From NCBI RefSeq assembly GCF_024753285.1, contig NZ_JANUGW010000002.1, positions 62,001 through 126,000 of the forward strand: a stretch of 64,000 nucleotides of DNA. The letters are read 5' to 3'. Shown in pieces: positions 16,391 through 25,089 of the stretch (its first letter is position 1; each line of letters opens with the position of its first letter). The notes under the pieces are model-generated. The model did no database searches, was not told the origin of the DNA, and was given only the letters and a program-made list of their open reading frames with translations. A program made the position numbers and the translations under genes. Source of the DNA: Massilia pinisoli (GTDB taxonomy: Bacteria > Pseudomonadota > Gammaproteobacteria > Burkholderiales > Burkholderiaceae_D).

Positions 16391-17359
16391 ATGAACGTGT
16401 TGCGCATTCTTCCGCTGCTCGCCGCATTGGCCACCGCGCCGGCGGCCGCGGCAACCCGGCAAGCCGAATGCCTCGTCCCGTCCAAGCCGGGCGGGGCGAT
16501 GCACCTGACCTGCAAGCTCGCGCAGCAAGCGTTGCAGGCCAAGCCGGACGCACCCCGGCTGAAGTTGAGCTACCTGCCGGGTGGCATCGGCGCCGTCGCG
16601 TGGCACACGATCGTCTCGCAGCGGCGCGGCGAGCCCGACACGATCGTCGCGTTTTCCGGCGGCTCGCTGCTGAATCTTGCGCAGGGCAAGTTCGGCAAGG
16701 CCACCCCCGACGACGTGCGCTGGGTTGCCGCCCTCGGCATCGACTATGGCGTGATCGCCGTCCCGGCCGACTCCCCGTGGCACAGCCTGCGCGACCTGAT
16801 GGCGGCGCTGCGGCGCGATCCGGAAAAAATCCTGATCGGCATGTCCGGCACGATCGGCAGCCAGGACTGGATGAAGATGGCGCTGCTGGCCCGTCAGGCC
16901 GGCCTCGACCCACGGCAGCTCCGCTTCGTCGCGCTGGAAGGCGGCGGCGAGGAATTCGTCGCGATGCAGGCCGGCTATGTGCAAGTCGTGTCGAGCGACG
17001 CGTCCGAGACGTCGCTGTACGTCGGGCCCGGCAAGGCGCGCGTGCTGGCCGTGCTGTCCGACAAGCGCCTGCCCGGTCCGTTCGCGACGGTGCCCACGGC
17101 GCGCGAGCAGGGCTTCGATCTCGTGTGGCCGCTGATCCGCGGCATCTGGATGGGGCCGGACGTGCCCGAGGCGGACTACCGGCGTTGGGTGCAAGCATTC
17201 GACAGCGTCGAATCGTCGCCCGCGTTCGCGCAGATGCGCGCGCGCAGCGGCCTGTACCCGCTCGCGCTGAAGGGCGACGCGCTGACCCGCTACATCCGCC
17301 AGGCCGTCGCCGACTACAGGCGGCAGGCGCGCCAGTTCAATCTCGTGCGCGAGCACTAG
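16391..17359 (+). CDS. Tripartite tricarboxylate transporter binding protein (Bug/TctC family)
   Basis: A 322-residue periplasmic protein. The signal peptide spans about 1-20 (LLAALATAPAAAA). The Bug fold is indicated by PSKPGGAMHLTCKLAQQAL, YLPGGIGAVAW with the ligand-contacting Gly-rich turn, and IGMSGTIGSQDWMKMALL. Two Cys residues (in ECLVP and LTCK) could form the disulfide seen in some members. No TctA/TctB permease genes are near, so it is an orphan receptor, common in betaproteobacteria. It follows the 2HCT gene in the same direction. The 3' end overlaps the convergent PfpI-like gene by 23 bp. Confidence 0.8.
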   Translation: MNVLRILPLLAALATAPAAAATRQAECLVPSKPGGAMHLTCKLAQQALQAKPDAPRLKLSYLPGGIGAVAWHTIVSQRRGEPDTIVAFSGGSLLNLAQGKFGKATPDDVRWVAALGIDYGVIAVPADSPWHSLRDLMAALRRDPEKILIGMSGTIGSQDWMKMALLARQAGLDPRQLRFVALEGGGEEFVAMQAGYVQVVSSDASETSLYVGPGKARVLAVLSDKRLPGPFATVPTAREQGFDLVWPLIRGIWMGPDVPEADYRRWVQAFDSVESSPAFAQMRARSGLYPLALKGDALTRYIRQAVADYRRQARQFNLVREH

Positions 17360-18110
17360 CGTCCAGGTCAGGCGCGGGCGGATCGGCGGGCGCCTGCCGA
17401 TGCCGCACGCGTTGCGCCGCCACGACACCGACGCCCAGCAACGCGAGACTCAACATCGTGCCGAACGACGGCGCCGCGAGCCAGCGCAGGGACTGGTTCG
17501 GCTGTTCCAGCGGGCTGTCCTGCGGCGGGTCCGATGGCGCGCTCGCTGCCGCTGCCGCGGCCGGCTCACCCGCGAACAATGCCGTCATCGCCTGTACGAA
17601 CGGACTCAGGTCATGCGCGCCCCGGCCGGACAGCACGTGGGCGTCGCGCACGACGTCGTCGTTGCGCCACGTGGCGCCCGCGTTCACGAGGTCGTCGCGG
17701 ATCCCGGGCCAGGCCGCGAGCGTGCGCCGCGCCGCCAGGCCGGCCGACACGAGCACGAGCGGCGCCTGCGCCAGCACGGCGATCGGCTTGGCGGCCACGT
17801 CGAATTGCTGGACGAACGCACGCGCCGGGGCCGACTGGCGCAGCGCGTCCGGGCTGACCCAGCCGCCGGGGATGAAGAGGCCGTCATGGTCGGCCGCCTG
17901 CGCGGTGGCGACGGTCGCGTCGACGCGCACGAGTTCGCCCGGCTGGTGCAGGTGCATGCCGCGGATGCGTCCGCGCCGCAACGATACGAGCGTCACGGCC
18001 GCGCCGCCTTCCGCAAGGGCGGCGAGGGGGATGTCGAGCTGTGCCTGTTCGAACCCGTCCGCGGCCAGCACCGCGATGCGCTTGCCGGCGAGTAGCTTGG
18101 TTGTGCTCAT
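17337..18110 (-). CDS. Membrane-anchored DJ-1/PfpI-like protein lacking catalytic Cys
   Basis: A 257-residue protein. Residues about 9-185 match the PfpI/YhbO branch: LAADGFEQAQLDIP with the conserved Glu-21, GLFIPGGWVSPDALR, then AWPGIRDDLVNAGATW. The nucleophile elbow, normally AICHG, reads VLAQA at 112-116, so Ala-114 replaces the Cys and Gln-115 the His. Residues about 186-215 are a Pro/Ala linker. A single membrane helix follows at about 220-240 (AAPSFGTMLSLALLGVGVVAA), with a charged tail. It therefore seems to be a non-enzymatic, inner-membrane-attached relative. The start MSTTK was chosen over an upstream ATG ten codons earlier that lacks a binding site. It follows the ECF sigma gene on the same strand. 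Confidence 0.8.
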   Translation of the reverse strand: MSTTKLLAGKRIAVLAADGFEQAQLDIPLAALAEGGAAVTLVSLRRGRIRGMHLHQPGELVRVDATVATAQAADHDGLFIPGGWVSPDALRQSAPARAFVQQFDVAAKPIAVLAQAPLVLVSAGLAARRTLAAWPGIRDDLVNAGATWRNDDVVRDAHVLSGRGAHDLSPFVQAMTALFAGEPAAAAAASAPSDPPQDSPLEQPNQSLRWLAAPSFGTMLSLALLGVGVVAAQRVRHRQAPADPPAPDLDASARARD

Positions 18111-18178
18111 GGTCGCTCCGGTTCCGGGATCATCTTCCACAGAGCCGGATCATGCGCCATTAGTTCCGCGTTCGAACG

Positions 18179-18868
18179 TCAGGCCGCCATCCGCAAACCG
18201 TACGACGCATCGTTGGCGCACGCACGCGTCCGGGTGCGCGGCGGCGGGCTCGCCCGGACGGCCATCGGCTGCGCGTCCGCGAGCAAGGCCATCATCGCGG
18301 GCACGTCGAAGCCGTCCAGCGCGGCCTGGAAGCGGCGGATGAGTTCGCGGCACAGCTTGTCGTCCGGCGGCGCCTCGTCCGCGTGCGCGCGCAGGCGGCG
18401 CCGCGCGCGCGACACGTGCTGGCGCGCGTTGGCCGGCTTCGTGCCGAGCGCGGCGGCGACATCGGCATGATCGCATTCGAAGACGTCGTGCAACACGAGG
18501 GCCAGCCGCTCGGCCGGCGACAGGCAGGCGAGCAGCCGCGCGAGCGCCTCGCCCAGCGCCGCCTGGCGCAGCAGGTTGTCGTCCGGTTCGGCCGGCGGCG
18601 CGGCGGGCGCCAGCTCTTGCGCGGCGTGCGCGGCCAGCGCGTCGCGCACGCGCCGGCGCAGGCGGTCGATCGAGCGCCTGCGCACGACCGTCGTCAGCCA
18701 CGCGGCCGGCGTCGCCAGCGCGTCGCGGTCCGCCGCATGCCACGCGAGAAAACAATCCTGCACGACGTCCTCGGCGTCCGCCGCGCTGCCGACGATGCGC
18801 AGGCTGAGCGCCTCGAGGCGCGGGCGCAGCTGTTCGAACAGGGTTTCGTTTGCATCGGTGCAAGACAT
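18179..18868 (-). CDS. ECF41-like RNA polymerase sigma factor, C-terminal domain truncated
   Basis: A 229-residue sigma factor. Region 2 (about 10-75) reads [33 protein letters not shown] with [18 protein letters not shown]. Region 4 (about 110-170) reads [27 protein letters not shown] and [16 protein letters not shown]; the LHDVF and ARQxxSRARR forms are typical of the ECF41 group. ECF41 proteins usually carry a SnoaL-like C-terminal domain of about 100 residues. Here only about 45 residues remain ([23 protein letters not shown], then a short basic tail), so the regulatory domain is incomplete. GAGGAG precedes the ATG. ECF41-type promoter motifs are seen upstream on both strands. Confidence 0.85.
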   Translation of the reverse strand: MSCTDANETLFEQLRPRLEALSLRIVGSAADAEDVVQDCFLAWHAADRDALATPAAWLTTVVRRRSIDRLRRRVRDALAAHAAQELAPAAPPAEPDDNLLRQAALGEALARLLACLSPAERLALVLHDVFECDHADVAAALGTKPANARQHVSRARRRLRAHADEAPPDDKLCRELIRRFQAALDGFDVPAMMALLADAQPMAVRASPPPRTRTRACANDASYGLRMAA

Positions 18869-18901
18869 CGCGGCTCTCCTCAAGCGGTGGTGGTGCCACT
18901 T

Positions 18902-18928
18902 GTCGCCCGGCGCGGGCCGGATGTGACA
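18902..18928 (-). promoter_or_regulatory. ECF41-type promoter motif for the sigma gene
   Basis: On the minus strand, TGTCACA (18928-18922) is followed after 16 bases by CGAC (18905-18902). The established ECF41 consensus is TGTCACA, about 16 bases, CGTC. Only one base of the -10 element differs. It lies 34 bp upstream of the sigma factor start, suggesting autoregulation. Confidence 0.6.
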
Positions 18929-18950
18929 CGCCGGCGATATTTTTTTTCGG

Positions 18951-18977
18951 CGTCACACGGCGGATGCGGCCGACGTC
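18951..18977 (+). promoter_or_regulatory. ECF41-type promoter motif for clpP
   Basis: On the plus strand, CGTCACA (18951-18957) is followed after exactly 16 bases by CGTC (18974-18977). This is one mismatch from the ECF41 consensus. It lies 49 bp upstream of the ClpP start and points toward it. Confidence 0.6.
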
Positions 18978-19026
18978 ATGGGGGCAGCGGATCGGTTTCC
19001 CGATTCCACCGAACGAAAGGACCACC

Positions 19027-19674
19027 ATGACTTCCACGTTCCCCCGCGGCCTGGGCCTCGTGCCCACCGTCATCGAACAAACGGGCCGCGGCGAGCGCGC
19101 CTTCGACATCTATTCCTGCCTGCTGAAGGAGCGCGTGATCTTCCTCGTCGGCGAGGTGACGGAACAGTCCGCGAACCTGATCGTCGCGCAGCTGCTGTTC
19201 CTCGAATCGGACAACCCCGACAAGGACATCGCACTGTACATCAATTCGCCGGGCGGGTCCGTCTACGCGGGCATGGCCGTGTACGATACGATGCAGTTCG
19301 TGAAGCCGGACGTGTCCACGTTGTGCACGGGCTTCGCCGCAAGCATGGGCTCGTTCCTGCTGGCGGCCGGCGCGCCCGGCAAGCGATACGCGCTGCCGAA
19401 CGCGCGCATCATGATCCACCAGCCGCACGGCGGATCGCAGGGCGTGGCGGCCGACATCGACATCCAGGCGCGCGAGATGCTGTATCAGCGGCACCGGCTG
19501 AACACGATCCTCGCCGAACGCACCGGACAGACGCTGGCACGGATCGAAAAGGACACGGACCGCGACCGCTACATGTCGGCGCACGAAGGGGCGGAATACG
19601 GCTTGATCGACCGCGTATTGACGGGGCGCGGCGATGACGCCACGGTCGCATTACGAAATCCGTCAGAGGTCTGA
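19027..19674 (+). CDS. clpP: ClpP-type serine protease, extra paralogue
   Basis: A 215-residue Clp proteolytic subunit, close to the usual 190-210. The catalytic triad is visible: Ser-106 in GFAASMGSF, His-131 in IMIHQPHGG and Asp-180 in [30 protein letters not shown] is the conserved oxyanion-strand region. Canonical clpP sits beside clpX and tig; here it stands alone, diverging from an ECF41-like sigma gene. This suggests a second, condition-specific ClpP that would form tetradecamers and work with ClpX or ClpA encoded elsewhere. GAAAGGA precedes the ATG. The C-terminus is a little divergent ([16 protein letters not shown]). Confidence 0.88.
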   Translation: MTSTFPRGLGLVPTVIEQTGRGERAFDIYSCLLKERVIFLVGEVTEQSANLIVAQLLFLESDNPDKDIALYINSPGGSVYAGMAVYDTMQFVKPDVSTLCTGFAASMGSFLLAAGAPGKRYALPNARIMIHQPHGGSQGVAADIDIQAREMLYQRHRLNTILAERTGQTLARIEKDTDRDRYMSAHEGAEYGLIDRVLTGRGDDATVALRNPSEV

Positions 19675-19756
19675 ATAATTTATCCCAGGTAAGCCGGCCG
19701 GACCGCCGATGGCCCTTTTCATCGGCTATGTTTCAGGTTTTATACCAAAGCGAATC

Positions 19757-21994
19757 ATGAAACTGAAACAGAACCTGACCCTCGTCTCCCTCGCGCTGGC
19801 CATGTGGTGCACCGGCGCCGCGTCCGCGGAAGCAGACAAGCCGTGGATGGACACGCACCGCCCCGCCGCCGAACGGGCCAGGCTGGCCGTGCAGGCCATG
19901 ACCCTGGACGAGAAACTGAAGCTCGTGTACGGCTACCTGGGCGCCGACTTCAAGGAAAAGCACTCGACGCGTCCGGCCGAATCGCACAAGCAGTCGGCCG
20001 GCTTCGTGTACGGCGTGCCGCGCCTGGGCATTCCGAACATCTGGGAAACGGATGCCGGCGTCGGCGTCGCGAGCCAGGGCGGCCCCGACGCGCGGCCCGC
20101 GACGGCGCTGCCGTCCGGCCTGAACACGGCCGCCACGTGGGATCTGCGCACGGCGCAGGCGGGCGGCGCGATGATCGGCGCGGAAGCCCGTGCCTACGGC
20201 TTCAACGTGATGCTGGCGGGCGGCGTCAACCTGATGCGCGACCCGCGCAACGGCCGCAACTTCGAGTACGGCGGCGAGGACCCGCTGCTGGCCGGCCGCA
20301 TCGTCGGCGCCCAGATCAAGGGCATCCAATCGAACCACATCGTCTCCACGCTCAAGCACTTCGCGCTGAACGACCAGGAATCGGGCCGCACGTCGCTGAA
20401 CGTCAAGATCGACGACGCATCGGCCCGCATGTCCGACCTGCTGGCGCTGCAGATCGCCAACGAGGAAGGCAACCCCGGCGCCGTCATGTGCGCGTACAAC
20501 CGCATCAACGGCGTGTATTCGTGCGAGAACGACTATTTGCTGAACGGCGTGCTGAAGAAGGACTGGGGCTTCAAGGGCTGGGTCATGTCGGACTGGGGCG
20601 CCGTGCACAGCACCGTGCAGGCGGCGAACGCCGGCCTGGACCAGCAATCCGGCATGCCGTTCGACCAGTCCGATTATTTCGGCCCGCCGCTGAAGGAAGC
20701 CGTGCAGAACGGCTGGGTCGCGGAGTCGCGCCTGGACGACATGGCGGGCCGCATCCTGTACGGGCTGTTCGAGCACGGCGTCATCGACCACCCGGTGGCG
20801 CCGGCGCCGCAGACGATCGATACCAAGGCGCATGCCGCGGTGTCGCGGCAGGATGCGGAAGAAGGCATGGTGCTGCTGAAGAACGCACGCCGTACGCTGC
20901 CGCTGGGTACGAGCCTGAAACGCGTCGCCATCATCGGCGGCCATGCGGACCGGGGCGTGCTGGCAGGCGGTGGCTCGTCCCTCGTGTATCCGGCGGACGG
21001 CAACGCGGTGCCGGGCATCGCGCCCACGAGCTGGCCCGGCCCCGTGATGTACTACCCGTCGTCGCCGCTGAAGGCGATCCAGAAGCGGCTGCCGCGGGCG
21101 GCCGTCGCCTATAACGACGGCCTGGACCCCGCCGCGGCCGCGAACCTCGCGCGCGACAGCGACGTCGTGATCGTGTTCGCCACGCAGTGGACGGGCGAGG
21201 GTGTCGACATGGAGACGTTGGCGCTGCCGGACAAGCAGGACGCCCTCGTCGCGGCCGTCGCGAAAGCGAATCCGAACACGGTCGTCGTGCTGGAAACGGG
21301 CGGTCCCGTCACGATGCCGTGGCTGGGCCAGGTGCCCGCCGTCGTCGAAGCGTGGTATCCGGGCTCGGCCGGCGGCGAGGCCATCGCGGCCGTGCTGTTC
21401 GGCGACGTCAACCCGTCCGGCCACCTGCCGGCCACGTTCCCCGCGGCGGACGCGCAACTGCCGCGCGCCGCGCTGGACGGCCTGCCGTGGGTGCCGGACC
21501 GCCGCTTCGACGTCGACTACCACGAGGGCGCGGCCGTCGGCTACAAATGGTTCGACCTGAAGGGCCTGACCCCGCTATTTCCGTTCGGCCATGGCTTGTC
21601 GTACACCGAGTTCGCGTTGGGCGACCTGGCGGCCGACGCGAAGGACGGCATCGTGCGCGCCTCGTTCACCGTCCGCAACACGGGCCGGGTGAGCGGCAAG
21701 GAAGTGGCCCAGGTGTACGTGTCGCCGCTGAACACGCGCTGGGAAGCGCCGAAGCGCCTGGCCGGGTTCCAGAAGGTCGACGTGAAACCGGGCGCCGCCG
21801 TCAAGGCCGAGGTCACCGTCGATCCGCGCCTGCTCGCCATGTACGACAGCGCATCGCACACCTGGAAGGTGGCGAAGGGCGACTACCGGGTCACCCTGGC
21901 CGCCAGCGCAGCGGACCCGAAAGCGACGAGCACCGTCGTGCACCTGGACGCGGCCGTGTACGACGTCAACGGCAAGCGGGTAGCCGGGCAATAA
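19757..21994 (+). CDS. GH3 beta-glucosidase, secreted
   Basis: A 745-residue enzyme. A signal peptide spans about 1-25 (ending ASAEA). The GH3 barrel (about 30-350) contains GIPNIWETDAGVGVA, KHFALNDQESGR (the KH-F-x-x-N/D substrate loop) and GWVMSDWGAVHS, with Asp-279 as nucleophile. The alpha/beta-sandwich domain (about 375-600) includes VAIIGGHADRGVLAGGGSS and WTGEGVDMETLALPDKQ, where the acid/base is expected. A C-terminal fibronectin-III-like domain (about 640-730) ends the protein. The start at MKLKQN gives a normal leader; an ATG 16 codons upstream gives a poorer one. It likely releases glucose or xylose from cello- or other oligosaccharides in the periplasm. Confidence 0.88.
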   Translation: MKLKQNLTLVSLALAMWCTGAASAEADKPWMDTHRPAAERARLAVQAMTLDEKLKLVYGYLGADFKEKHSTRPAESHKQSAGFVYGVPRLGIPNIWETDAGVGVASQGGPDARPATALPSGLNTAATWDLRTAQAGGAMIGAEARAYGFNVMLAGGVNLMRDPRNGRNFEYGGEDPLLAGRIVGAQIKGIQSNHIVSTLKHFALNDQESGRTSLNVKIDDASARMSDLLALQIANEEGNPGAVMCAYNRINGVYSCENDYLLNGVLKKDWGFKGWVMSDWGAVHSTVQAANAGLDQQSGMPFDQSDYFGPPLKEAVQNGWVAESRLDDMAGRILYGLFEHGVIDHPVAPAPQTIDTKAHAAVSRQDAEEGMVLLKNARRTLPLGTSLKRVAIIGGHADRGVLAGGGSSLVYPADGNAVPGIAPTSWPGPVMYYPSSPLKAIQKRLPRAAVAYNDGLDPAAAANLARDSDVVIVFATQWTGEGVDMETLALPDKQDALVAAVAKANPNTVVVLETGGPVTMPWLGQVPAVVEAWYPGSAGGEAIAAVLFGDVNPSGHLPATFPAADAQLPRAALDGLPWVPDRRFDVDYHEGAAVGYKWFDLKGLTPLFPFGHGLSYTEFALGDLAADAKDGIVRASFTVRNTGRVSGKEVAQVYVSPLNTRWEAPKRLAGFQKVDVKPGAAVKAEVTVDPRLLAMYDSASHTWKVAKGDYRVTLAASAADPKATSTVVHLDAAVYDVNGKRVAGQ

Positions 21995-22131
21995 GCGAAG
22001 CGGGGCGCGTGCCGGTGCGGCGCGGCCCCGTTGCGTGGGCAATACGTTTCTAAGAAGAAACAACAATTTCTTTTTTGGAATTGTGCTACGCTGACCGGAC
22101 CTTGTTTGTCCACCATCCTGTCGTCCGGTCC

Positions 22132-23580
22132 ATGTCGTCTTCCCTATCTCTCAATCCCTGCCTCGACCTGAGGGACGCGCTGCGCGTCGGCGCCGTCGTC
22201 TTCGTGGCCTCCATCTTCGGCATCTACACGGCGCCGCCCGGCGTGCTGGCCGCGTTCTGGCCGACGAACGCCGTCCTCGTCGGGCTGCTGCTGCGCCGTG
22301 GCCACCCGCCGCGCACTGCGCACTGGCTGGCGGCCGTCACCGGCTATGTCGTGGCCGACCTCGTGATGGGGCACGGCTGGCCCAAGACCCTGATGCTCAC
22401 GTCCACGAACCTGATGGGCGTGACCGTCTGCTGGCAGCTGCTCGCGCGCCTCCCCGACGAGTACCGCGGCCTGCGCCATCCGCGCTCGATGCTACGCTTC
22501 GTCCTGGTCGCGATGAGCGGCGCCGCGGCCGCGGGTGTCGGCGGCAGCGTCATCCATCCCGCGCTGTACGGCGGCACGCCCGCGTATGGCTTCCTGTTCT
22601 GGTTTTCCACGGAGCTCGTGAACTACATCGCGATCCTGCCCGTGCTGCTGACGATGCCGGACCTCGTGCGCCGCCTGACGGGACTCCGGCGCCGCGGCGA
22701 CTGGCACCTGTGGCGCGGCGGTCGCGCGGAATACGCGGCGCCGCTGGCCGCATTCGCCGGCAGCTTGTGGCTCGGCACGCAGCTGGGCGGCCCCGGTGTG
22801 ATCGCCTATCCGATTCCCGCGATGCTGTGGTGCGCGCTCACGTACAGCCTGTTCGCGACGGCCGGCATCACGTTGCTCTTCTCGATGTGGACGTTGCTCG
22901 CCATCGCCAGCGGCGCGCTCGTGATCGGCGCGCCCGTCGACACACCGCAGGCCGTCATGTCGTTGCGCGTGGGCGTGACGTTGACGGCGCTGGCGCCGCT
23001 CGCGGTCGCCAGCGTGATGGTCGCGCGTAACGAATTGCTGGCGCGCCTGCAGCACGCGGCGTCGCACGACCCGCTGACGCAGGTGCTGAACCGCGGCGGC
23101 TTCCTGGCCCGCGCGGAAGACCTATTGGCGGCGCCCGCCGCGTGGCCCGCCGCGGTGCTGATGATGGACATCGATTTCTTCAAGAAGGTCAACGACACGC
23201 ACGGCCACGCGGCCGGCGACGACGTGTTGACGGGGTTCGCGCGGCTGGCGTCGAGCTGCCTGCGCAGTGGCGACGTGCTGGGCCGCCTAGGGGGAGAAGA
23301 GTTCGCCGTGCTGCTGCCCGGCTGCAGCGTGGACGATGCGCATGCGATCGCCGAGCGTATCTGCGAGGCGTTTGCCGCGCAGCCGATTCCGCTGGCCGGC
23401 GGCGCGCGATTGCACGCCACCGTCAGCATCGGCCTTGGTTGCTGGACCATCCCGGGCACGCCCGTGGGCACGATGCTCTCACAAGCCGACGGGGCACTCT
23501 ACGACGCCAAGCACGCCGGCCGCAACCGGGTCGCCCTCGCTCAGACGCCCACCATCGACACGGCCTTCGTGTTCAGGTAG
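22132..23580 (+). CDS. MASE1-domain diguanylate cyclase
   Basis: A 482-residue inner-membrane protein. Residues about 15-290 hold eight or so hydrophobic segments of the MASE1 sensor type, including [21 protein letters not shown] and [17 protein letters not shown]. Residues about 315-475 form a GGDEF domain: [36 protein letters not shown] and the active-site loop GGEEF. An RSGD inhibitory I-site lies five residues before it, so product inhibition by c-di-GMP is likely. Expected role: synthesis of c-di-GMP in response to an unknown signal. A -10-like TACGCT lies upstream. The last 40 bases overlap the convergent dehydrogenase gene. Confidence 0.87.
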   Translation: MSSSLSLNPCLDLRDALRVGAVVFVASIFGIYTAPPGVLAAFWPTNAVLVGLLLRRGHPPRTAHWLAAVTGYVVADLVMGHGWPKTLMLTSTNLMGVTVCWQLLARLPDEYRGLRHPRSMLRFVLVAMSGAAAAGVGGSVIHPALYGGTPAYGFLFWFSTELVNYIAILPVLLTMPDLVRRLTGLRRRGDWHLWRGGRAEYAAPLAAFAGSLWLGTQLGGPGVIAYPIPAMLWCALTYSLFATAGITLLFSMWTLLAIASGALVIGAPVDTPQAVMSLRVGVTLTALAPLAVASVMVARNELLARLQHAASHDPLTQVLNRGGFLARAEDLLAAPAAWPAAVLMMDIDFFKKVNDTHGHAAGDDVLTGFARLASSCLRSGDVLGRLGGEEFAVLLPGCSVDDAHAIAERICEAFAAQPIPLAGGARLHATVSIGLGCWTIPGTPVGTMLSQADGALYDAKHAGRNRVALAQTPTIDTAFVFR

Positions 23581-24986
23581 GACTCCAGCGCTTCCGGACC
23601 GCCTTCGGAACCATAGCCCGAGTCCTTGATGCCACCGAACGGCAGCTCGGCGCTCGGCGTCGCGGGCTGGTTAATCCACAACATGCCCACTTCGACGCGG
23701 TTCATCAGCAGGTGCGCGTTCTTGATCGAGCGCGTGAACGCATAGCCGGCGAGGCCGTACGGCAGGCGGTTCGCTTCCGCGATGGCGTCCTCGAGGCTGT
23801 CGAAGCCGCGGATGCCGGCGACGGGGCCGAACGGCTCGTCGTTGAAGATCGACGCTTCCAGCGGCACGTCGGCCAGGATCGTCGGCGCGAAGAAGTTGCC
23901 GGCGTCGCCCACGCGCTTGCCGCCCGTCGCGACGATGGCGCCCTTGGCCTGCGCATCCTCGACGACCTTCGTCATCGCCGTCACGCGGCGCGCGTTCGCG
24001 AGGGGACCCAAGGTGGTGCCCTCGGCCAGGCCATCGCCCAGCTTGAGGCCTTCGGCATGCGCAACGAAGGCGCGCGTAAACTCGTCCTTGATGGCGTTGT
24101 GGACGAGGAAGCGGGTCGGCGAGATGCACACCTGGCCCGCGTTGCGGAACTTGGCGGCACCGGCGGCACGCACGGCCAGCGCGACGTCCGCGTCCTCGGC
24201 GACGATCACCGGGGCGTGGCCGCCCAGCTCCATCGTCACGCGCTTCATGTGCGCGCCGGCGAGCGCGGCCAGTTGCTTGCCGACCGGTGTCGAACCCGTG
24301 AACGTGACCTTGCGGATGACGGGGTGGGGGATCAGGTAGCCCGAGATCTCTGCCGGATCGCCGAACACGAGGCCCACGACGCCGGCCGGCACGCCCGCGT
24401 CGACGAAACACTGGAACAGCGCGGCAGGCGATGCGGGCGTCTCTTCCGGCGCCTTGCACAGGAACGAGCACCCGGTCGCGAGCGCGGCGGCGAGCTTGCG
24501 TACGACCTGGTTGATCGGGAAGTTCCACGGCGTGAACGCGGCGACGGGGCCGACCGGCTCCTTCAGCACGAGCTGCTGTGCGTTCGGGTTACGGGCCGGC
24601 ACGATGCGGCCGTACACGCGCATGCCCTCGGCCGCGAACCAGTCGATGATCTCGGCGCCGGCCATCGCTTCCATCTTCGCCTCGGCCAGCGGCTTGCCCT
24701 GTTCCTGCGTGAGCAGGCGGGCGATGTCGCCGGCGCGTTCGCGCAGCAGGTTGGCGGCGCGGCGCATGGTGGCGGCGCGTTCGGCCGCGGGCACGAAGCG
24801 CCAGGCTTCGAAGCCTTTCTGGGCGGCGGCAAGGGCGCGATCGAGGTCGGCGATGGCCGCGTGGGCCACGGTGCCGATGGCCTGGCCGGTGGCCGGGTTC
24901 ACGACCGGGATCGTCTTGCCGCCGGTGGCCTCGACCCATTCGTTGGCGATGAGGAGGCGGGTATCGGGATAGCTGGAAGTCGTCAT
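23541..24986 (-). CDS. 2,5-dioxopentanoate (alpha-ketoglutarate semialdehyde) dehydrogenase
   Basis: A 481-residue aldehyde dehydrogenase. The catalytic Cys-287 (GQVCIS), general base Glu-253 (MELGGHAP) and NAD(P) loop [10 protein letters not shown] are clear. Length, residue numbering and long stretches such as [22 protein letters not shown] and [13 protein letters not shown] closely resemble the type I ketoglutarate-semialdehyde dehydrogenase of Azospirillum, a branch of the succinate-semialdehyde dehydrogenase family. It would oxidise the KdgD product to 2-oxoglutarate. GarD and KdgD are encoded within 12 kb. Succinate-semialdehyde remains an alternative substrate. AGGACG precedes the ATG at MTTSS. 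Confidence 0.82.
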   Translation of the reverse strand: MTTSSYPDTRLLIANEWVEATGGKTIPVVNPATGQAIGTVAHAAIADLDRALAAAQKGFEAWRFVPAAERAATMRRAANLLRERAGDIARLLTQEQGKPLAEAKMEAMAGAEIIDWFAAEGMRVYGRIVPARNPNAQQLVLKEPVGPVAAFTPWNFPINQVVRKLAAALATGCSFLCKAPEETPASPAALFQCFVDAGVPAGVVGLVFGDPAEISGYLIPHPVIRKVTFTGSTPVGKQLAALAGAHMKRVTMELGGHAPVIVAEDADVALAVRAAGAAKFRNAGQVCISPTRFLVHNAIKDEFTRAFVAHAEGLKLGDGLAEGTTLGPLANARRVTAMTKVVEDAQAKGAIVATGGKRVGDAGNFFAPTILADVPLEASIFNDEPFGPVAGIRGFDSLEDAIAEANRLPYGLAGYAFTRSIKNAHLLMNRVEVGMLWINQPATPSAELPFGGIKDSGYGSEGGPEALESYLNTKAVSMVGV

Positions 24987-25089
24987 GGAGCGTCCTGTAT
25001 TCATGGATGGTGTCGGGTCCGCTGCGTGCGGAAGCCGCTATGATCGCATCCCTGACGATTGTTTGCTTGGCACGGGCGCGCCGGCCGGG

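Noticed and set aside
22000-22040. GC-rich hairpin after the GH3 gene as a terminator
   Set aside because: The loop is long, the stem imperfect and there is no T run.
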